DNA from: Oscillospiraceae bacterium
GTDB taxonomy: Bacteria; Bacillota; Clostridia; Oscillospirales; Ruminococcaceae
Direction of reading: 5' to 3'
Assembly: GCA_022787085.1 (NCBI GenBank)
Contig: JALFVE010000056.1
Location: forward strand, 52,702 to 116,701
DNA: 64,000 nt
The translations under genes were made by a program, and so were the position numbers. Each line of letters opens with the position of its first letter. Within the stretch, counting starts at the first letter, position 1. The notes beneath the pieces were generated by a model. That model was not told the origin of the DNA and ran no database searches. It was given only the letters and a program-made list of their open reading frames with translations. Below, piece after piece: positions 59,563 through 64,000 of the stretch.

Positions 59563-60861
59563 ATGAATGTTACAAAGCAATTTTCTAAATATATGTTAAG
59601 AAGCGTCCTCGGAATGGTCGGTATCTCTCTGTATCTCCTTGCGGACACTTATTTTATTTCCATTGCAGTGGGTGCAGACGGAATTACTGCTCTGAATCTT
59701 GTGCTCCCTATCTACAGTCTCATTTTCGCTGTTGGCGCTATGATCGGGGTCGGCTCTGCCATACGTTTTTCGGTCGATAATGTCCGCAGAAGTGATGACA
59801 AGGACAAATATTTCTTTAACGCACTTTTCTGGGGTACATCTATCGGGCTGATCTTCTCATTTACGGGATATTTCTTTCCACAGAAGGTTATGACCTTCAT
59901 GGGCGCTGACAGCGTTATCTGCGCTGTCGGTTCAGGCTACACACGCATTTTTATGTCCTGCGCTCCGTTTTTCATCTATAACCATATCTTCAATGCCTTT
60001 GTGAGAAATGATAATGCACCGTCAATCGCAATGGCAGCGACGCTTCTGAGCAGTTTTTTTAACATTGCGGCTGATTATATCTTCATGTTTCCCATGAAAA
60101 TGGGGATGGAGGGAGCGGCGCTTGCAACAGGTATTTCTCCGCTGATCGGTGTTCTGATTTGCGGCATCAGGCTCACATCAAAGAAAAGCTCTGTAAGGCT
60201 CGTATTTTCTGTTCCCTCTATTAAAAAGCTGCTGTACTCCTGTCAGGTCGGGATATCATCCTTTGTGGGAGAGATCTCCTCGGGAGTCACAACTGCGGTT
60301 TTCAACGGGCTTATCCTTGCTGCGGCGGGCAATACGGGTGTTGCGGCTTATGGAATCGTTGCAAACTGCTCCCTTGTGGCGGCTTCAATATTTAACGGGA
60401 TCGCTCAGGGCTCCCAGCCCATCGTCAGCAGCCTTTGCGGCGACGGTGATATAAAGGGGATAAAAAAGACTGTCAGACTTGCAGCTTTGACATCTCTTGC
60501 GTTTTTTGCAGTCATTTTTTCTGCGGTGTTTATCCTTGCCGAGGAGATCACAGGAGTGTTCAACAGTGAGAGAGACTTGCTGCTTTCGGCATATGCGGAA
60601 AACGGCATCAGGCTTTATTTTATTGGATTTTTATTTGCAGGTCTGAACATTTCCGCTGCGGGAATACTGAGCGCAGCCGAAGCCGCAAGAGCTGCTTTCT
60701 CGGTATCGGTCAGCAGAGGCTTTATTGCAATAATTCTCTGTGCTGTCATTATGTCCGCTGTATGGGGATTAAACGGGATCTGGCTTTCCTTTGCGGCTGC
60801 CGAGCTAATAACATTTATCATTGTTATTTTTGAAATGAAAAGGACAATATATAAAAGGTAA
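59563..60861 (+). CDS. MATE-family efflux transporter
   Basis: 432 residues, about 12 hydrophobic segments. MATE features are visible in YMLRSVLGMVGISLYLLADTYFISIAVG at the N-terminus and SCQVGISSFVGEISSGVTTAVFN in the second half. It is a different subfamily from the transporter at 28645 and resembles the multidrug MepA/NorM-like group only in general. Start is the ATG at 59563 with AGGTG 5 nt upstream. Monocistronic; substrate unknown. Confidence 0.93.
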   Translation: MNVTKQFSKYMLRSVLGMVGISLYLLADTYFISIAVGADGITALNLVLPIYSLIFAVGAMIGVGSAIRFSVDNVRRSDDKDKYFFNALFWGTSIGLIFSFTGYFFPQKVMTFMGADSVICAVGSGYTRIFMSCAPFFIYNHIFNAFVRNDNAPSIAMAATLLSSFFNIAADYIFMFPMKMGMEGAALATGISPLIGVLICGIRLTSKKSSVRLVFSVPSIKKLLYSCQVGISSFVGEISSGVTTAVFNGLILAAAGNTGVAAYGIVANCSLVAASIFNGIAQGSQPIVSSLCGDGDIKGIKKTVRLAALTSLAFFAVIFSAVFILAEEITGVFNSERDLLLSAYAENGIRLYFIGFLFAGLNISAAGILSAAEAARAAFSVSVSRGFIAIILCAVIMSAVWGLNGIWLSFAAAELITFIIVIFEMKRTIYKR

Positions 60862-60869
60862 ATATCAAT

Positions 60870-60885
60870 TGTTCCACGTGGAACG
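60870..60885. other. Candidate parS centromere site
   Basis: TGTTCCACGTGGAACG contains the 14-bp perfect palindrome GTTCCACGTGGAAC. It matches the ParB/Spo0J site consensus TGTTnCACGTGnAACA at 15 of 16 positions. It lies between genes, 9 bp after the MATE stop. ParB would load here for origin segregation. This is inference from sequence match alone. Confidence 0.75.
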
Positions 60886-60950
60886 ATTGTGCGAAAAATG
60901 TCAGATCTTGGATTTATTTAAATATTTCCGTCCTAATAAATATTCTTAGA

Positions 60951-60979
60951 TTGACATTACGGGAAATATGTAATAAAAT
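60951..60979 (+). promoter_or_regulatory. Promoter of the GH3 gene
   Basis: TTGACA (60951-60956), 17-bp spacer, TAAAAT (60974-60979). The ORF-track start lies inside this promoter, confirming the later ATG. Confidence 0.82.
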
Positions 60980-61007
60980 AAAAAAAAATACGCTGCGGAG
61001 GTTCATT

Positions 61008-63812
61008 ATGGATGATATCAGACAAAAGCTCCCCTATCTTGACGAATCCCTCTCATACAAGGAAAGAGTGGACGACCTTCTTTCAAGGCTTACTCTTGAC
61101 GAGAAGATAAATATGCTTTCCACCCATCATCACAGTATTGAACGGCTTGGAATCAAGGAATGGTTTATCGGCACAGAATGTGCCCGAGGCTATGTCACAC
61201 ATGACAACGACCGTCCATCCACTGTTTTTCCTCAGCCAATCGGAATGGCATCAATGTTTGATGATGAGCTTATGGAAAAGATCGGTGAAATCGCAGGAAA
61301 TGAATTTCGTGCATATTACAATCGTGATGGAAAGGGCGGACTAATGATCTGGGGTCCCACGGTGGACATGGAGCGTGACCCCCGCTGGGGCAGGACCGAA
61401 GAGGCATACGGCGAGGATCCCTTCCTCACAGGAAAAATGACTGCGGCATATACAAGAGGCCTCAGAGGCGATGATCCAAAGGTAGTGAAAACCATTCCCA
61501 CTCTCAAGCATTTCTGCGCAAACAACAATGAAAAAAACAGGGGCAGCTGCTCCGCAAATATTGATCCCCGAACCAAGCACGAATATTATTATGCCGCCTT
61601 CAAGCCCGCCGTAACAAAGGGCGGGGCATATTCGATGATGGCTGCATATAACGAGCTTTCGGGCGTTCCCGCCATCTGCAATCCCGAGCTTCAGACTATT
61701 GTTAAGGACAAGTGGGGACTGGGATTCGTGGTTTCCGACGGAGGAGATTTTTCCCAGAATGTTACATATCACAGGTTCTGCTCTTCTCATGCGGAATCGC
61801 TTGCGTTATGCCTTAAAGCGGGCTGCGATGTAATGACAGATTGTGACGAGCTTGTTTCCGAGGCGGCATACAAGGCTTTAAAGGAAGGGCTTATCACCGA
61901 AGCTGACATCGAGAGGGCTGTGGGAAATTCTCTGGAGGGACGCTTCCGTCTGGGTGAATTTGACAGCTCCACTCCCTTTGATAATATCCCGCCCGAGATA
62001 ATAAATTGCGAAAGCTCGAAAAAGGTAAATCTCAGAGCAGCAATGGAAGGCATTACACTGCTTAAAAACAGCGGTATTCTCCCTCTGTCAAAGGAAAAAA
62101 TCAATAAGCTGCTTATCTGCGGTCCTCTCGCAGATGAAAATCTCCGTGACTGGTACACAGGCTATTCGGATTATGAATACTCCGTTCTAGACGGGTTCAG
62201 GCGCTCCCTTGGAGAGGACAAAATTCTTTATGACAACGGCTTTGACAGAATTGCGATTAAATCCGTATCAAACGGAAAATATCTCACCATTGACGAAAAC
62301 GGCTTTGCGGTCTGCTCGGCAGATAGTGTGGGCAAAAGAGAGATTTTTGAATACCGAGATCTGGATTTTGATGTTCTGAACATCTATTCATGCGCCGAAA
62401 GAAAATATCTGACATTTACAAACGAGGTTAAGGCGGAGACCGAAGCTGTTTTTCAATGGTTCACAACTGAAACCATTCACAGGCGTGATTATGAAGGCTT
62501 TGTGACCTTTGAATCCCGCACCCATGATGAAGTGATAACAGACGAAAACGGAAGGCTTATCTGCCGCCCAAGATCGGGAATAACTAAAAACAAGCTTTTT
62601 GAAATTGAGATAATTTCCAAAGGTTCCGACAGGATAGCAAAGCTTGCTGCTCAGGCAGACGCTTCAATTGTATGTGTTGGAAATCATCCCATGCAGGTCG
62701 CAAGGGAATGTTATGACAGACCCGATATCACTCTACCAAAGCCACAGCAGGAGCTGACAGAGGCATCATATTCCGCAAATCCGAACACTGTTATGCTGAT
62801 TGTTTCAAGCTATCCCTTTTCTGTAAACCGTGAAAATGAGCTTCTGCCTGCCATTGTTTACACATCTCATGCAGGTCCCGAGCTTGGAAATGCCGTTTCC
62901 GCCTGCCTGTTGGGCGAATATAATCCCGCTGGAAGAACGCCCATGACATGGTACAGTTCTGTTCGTGAGCTGCCCGATATCATGGATTATGACATTATCA
63001 AAAACGATATGACATATCGTTATTACCGAGGAAAGCCGCTTTATCCCTTCGGTTACGGACTCTCCTACTCAAGCTTTGCATATTCGGACTTCACGGTCTA
63101 TGAAGCTCCCGACAAAAATTATCTGACTGCCGAGCTTGATGTAAAAAACATATCCGATATTGACGGAGACGAGGTTGTCCAGATCTATTTCCGTTTTGAA
63201 AACAAACGGATAAAGCGCCCGATAAAGCAGCTTTGCGGATTCAGAAGACAAAGCATCAAAGCGGGCTCCACTGCTAACATAATAATTGAAATTGACCGTT
63301 CTGAGCTTGAATTCTGGGACGTATCCCGAGAAAAATTCTGCCTTGAAACGGGAGACTACACCTTTATGGCAGGCGCATCAAGCGAGGATATCAGAGATAC
63401 CGCAGCGCTGTTCATTGAGGGTGAGACTGTTCCTCCGAGAGATGTCAGAAAAGCTGTCAAGGCAATAAATTTCGATGATAAGGGAACGGTAAAAATGCTT
63501 TGGTCAAAAGGACTTTCCGAGCATTTTATTCAAAGCTCGGGCTATACACCCTATCTGATTTATCAAAGCTGCAATACCGATGGGGCGAAAATGCTTGAGA
63601 TAAAGGCATCTGCATGGGAAAAGCCCGAAAACGTCAAGGTGTATGCCGACACGACAGACAGCGCTCCGATTGCTGAAATTGCTGTCCCTCCAACCGATGG
63701 AATTGACGATTTCAGGACTATTACCGTTTCTGTGGAAAAGCTTTCCTCGGTGCATGACCTGATTTTTGAGCTTGGCGGCAGCTCTGCTTTGCTGTCATTC
63801 AGATTGTTCTGA
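61008..63812 (+). CDS. Intracellular GH3 beta-glucosidase with inserted and C-terminal accessory domains
   Basis: 934 residues, no signal peptide. The GH3 N-terminal barrel has TVDMERDPRWGRTEEAYGEDP, TLKHFCANNNEKNR and the nucleophile in VVSDGGD (about residue 244; Trp usually follows). The GH3 C-terminal domain is split by a beta-trefoil/fascin-like insert (IKSVSNGKYLTIDENGFAV, RKYLTFTNEV). After the insert come ECYDRPDITLPKPQQEL and YNPAGRTPMTWY. A Fn3-like domain and a CBM6-like end (INFDDKGTVKMLW...AKMLEIKASA) follow. It probably hydrolyses imported beta-glucosides. GGAGG lies 6 nt before the ATG at 61008. Confidence 0.92.
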   Translation: MDDIRQKLPYLDESLSYKERVDDLLSRLTLDEKINMLSTHHHSIERLGIKEWFIGTECARGYVTHDNDRPSTVFPQPIGMASMFDDELMEKIGEIAGNEFRAYYNRDGKGGLMIWGPTVDMERDPRWGRTEEAYGEDPFLTGKMTAAYTRGLRGDDPKVVKTIPTLKHFCANNNEKNRGSCSANIDPRTKHEYYYAAFKPAVTKGGAYSMMAAYNELSGVPAICNPELQTIVKDKWGLGFVVSDGGDFSQNVTYHRFCSSHAESLALCLKAGCDVMTDCDELVSEAAYKALKEGLITEADIERAVGNSLEGRFRLGEFDSSTPFDNIPPEIINCESSKKVNLRAAMEGITLLKNSGILPLSKEKINKLLICGPLADENLRDWYTGYSDYEYSVLDGFRRSLGEDKILYDNGFDRIAIKSVSNGKYLTIDENGFAVCSADSVGKREIFEYRDLDFDVLNIYSCAERKYLTFTNEVKAETEAVFQWFTTETIHRRDYEGFVTFESRTHDEVITDENGRLICRPRSGITKNKLFEIEIISKGSDRIAKLAAQADASIVCVGNHPMQVARECYDRPDITLPKPQQELTEASYSANPNTVMLIVSSYPFSVNRENELLPAIVYTSHAGPELGNAVSACLLGEYNPAGRTPMTWYSSVRELPDIMDYDIIKNDMTYRYYRGKPLYPFGYGLSYSSFAYSDFTVYEAPDKNYLTAELDVKNISDIDGDEVVQIYFRFENKRIKRPIKQLCGFRRQSIKAGSTANIIIEIDRSELEFWDVSREKFCLETGDYTFMAGASSEDIRDTAALFIEGETVPPRDVRKAVKAINFDDKGTVKMLWSKGLSEHFIQSSGYTPYLIYQSCNTDGAKMLEIKASAWEKPENVKVYADTTDSAPIAEIAVPPTDGIDDFRTITVSVEKLSSVHDLIFELGGSSALLSFRLF

Positions 63813-63860
63813 TGATTTTTTCTCATAATATTTATAAGAAAAAACCGCTTTTGACAAATC
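63813..63860. other. Short gap between GH3 and the IS element
   Basis: Contains only a weak A/T hairpin (TTTTTTCT / AGAAAAAA) that could stop GH3 transcription poorly. No gene seen. Confidence 0.4.
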
Positions 63861-63920
63861 TGAAGTGCCCCCTGTCAAGTAGACATCTGAAAAAACAAAA
63901 GAATGTTTAGAATTAGTTCA

Positions 63921-63956
63921 AATCCACCCTGCTGCGCAGCAGGGTGGATTTTTTAC
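63921..63956 (+). terminator. Perfect palindrome and T run inside the IS end
   Basis: A 30-bp perfect inverted repeat (AATCCACCCTGCTGC and its complement) is followed on the plus strand by TTTTTT. It can block read-through into the transposase gene from outside and may also end the transposase transcript. Confidence 0.8.
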
Positions 63957-64000
63957 GCCGCCGCTGCCGAGTGGAATTCCATAGGTGTCATACATTTCAA
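63953..64000 (-). CDS. IS3-family transposase, C-terminal fragment (truncated by window edge)
   Basis: The minus strand reads LKCMTPMEFHSAAAA and then TAA. The MTPMEFH ending is typical of IS3-family integrase-core transposases (OrfB). The remainder of the gene lies beyond position 64000, so nothing can be said about its integrity. Confidence 0.7.
   Translation of the reverse strand: MKCMTPMEFHSAAAA

Larger units (their letters stand above)
63861..64000 (-). mobile_element. End of an IS3-family insertion sequence (cut by the window)
   Basis: The stretch starting TGAAGTGCCCCCTGTCAAG looks like the terminal inverted repeat. It is followed by a perfect palindrome and the 3' end of a transposase gene on the minus strand. 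Only the right part lies in the window, so the family is judged from the transposase C-terminus. The exact boundary is an estimate. Confidence 0.7.

Overview
The window looks like chromosomal DNA of a spore-forming, low-to-moderate GC Firmicute of the Clostridia, most like a Ruminococcus-type Oscillospiraceae. The clues are SpoVT, a complete anaerobic (cbi-type) cobalamin operon, LacI-sensor GGDEF/EAL proteins, a GH3 beta-glucosidase, DUF4342 proteins and many GNAT/MATE genes. This placement is inferred from gene content and was not checked by any search. The sigma-A promoters are unusually easy to read: about twenty have TTGACA-like and TATAAT-like boxes exactly 17 bp apart.

Region by region. 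1-600: three tRNA-Ser genes (UGA, GCU, GGA). 676-2085: an Rrf2/IscR-type regulator, queF and trxA on the minus strand. 2105-6425 (minus): an envelope-type two-component system with a lipase-like gene between regulator and kinase, led by a UBA/DUF4342 protein, followed by two DUF4342 paralogues whose promoters share a composite element. 6587-8404: a secreted Ig-like/GH25 lysozyme. 8613-24119 (minus): an 18-gene cobalamin operon running from precorrin-2 methylation to nucleotide-loop assembly, driven by one promoter with no room for a B12 riboswitch. 24294-27513 (plus): a TetR regulator with a palindromic operator, a DUF4440-type protein and three acetyltransferase-type genes. 27660-33854: manA, a MATE transporter, a ROK glucokinase, a broken gene, ilvD and a small membrane protein. 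33911-36825: a WYL regulator, a DUF3795/flavin-type fusion, a GyrI-like protein and spoVT.

37247-59274 is the accessory and signalling half. It has an HD-GYP response regulator, a two-gene operon of LacI-like-sensor c-di-GMP enzymes (degenerate GGDEF plus EAL; intact GGDEF), and a third LacI-GGDEF-EAL protein carrying a C-terminal beta-helix-like domain. Interleaved are a coiled-coil repeat membrane protein, an XRE regulator, a Hanks-type receptor kinase divergent from an XRE-like gene, and a giant surface adhesin. The adhesin signal peptide is out of frame at an A7 tract. A 140-residue protein of unknown family near the adhesin has a truncated copy after the HD-GYP gene. 59563-63812: a second MATE gene, a parS-like site and an intracellular GH3 beta-glucosidase. 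The right edge cuts into an IS3-family element.

How they may work together: three cytosolic sugar-binding-type sensors wired to c-di-GMP synthesis and degradation sit beside a surface adhesin and a beta-glucosidase. This suggests, as inference only, a circuit that tunes attachment to carbohydrate supply.
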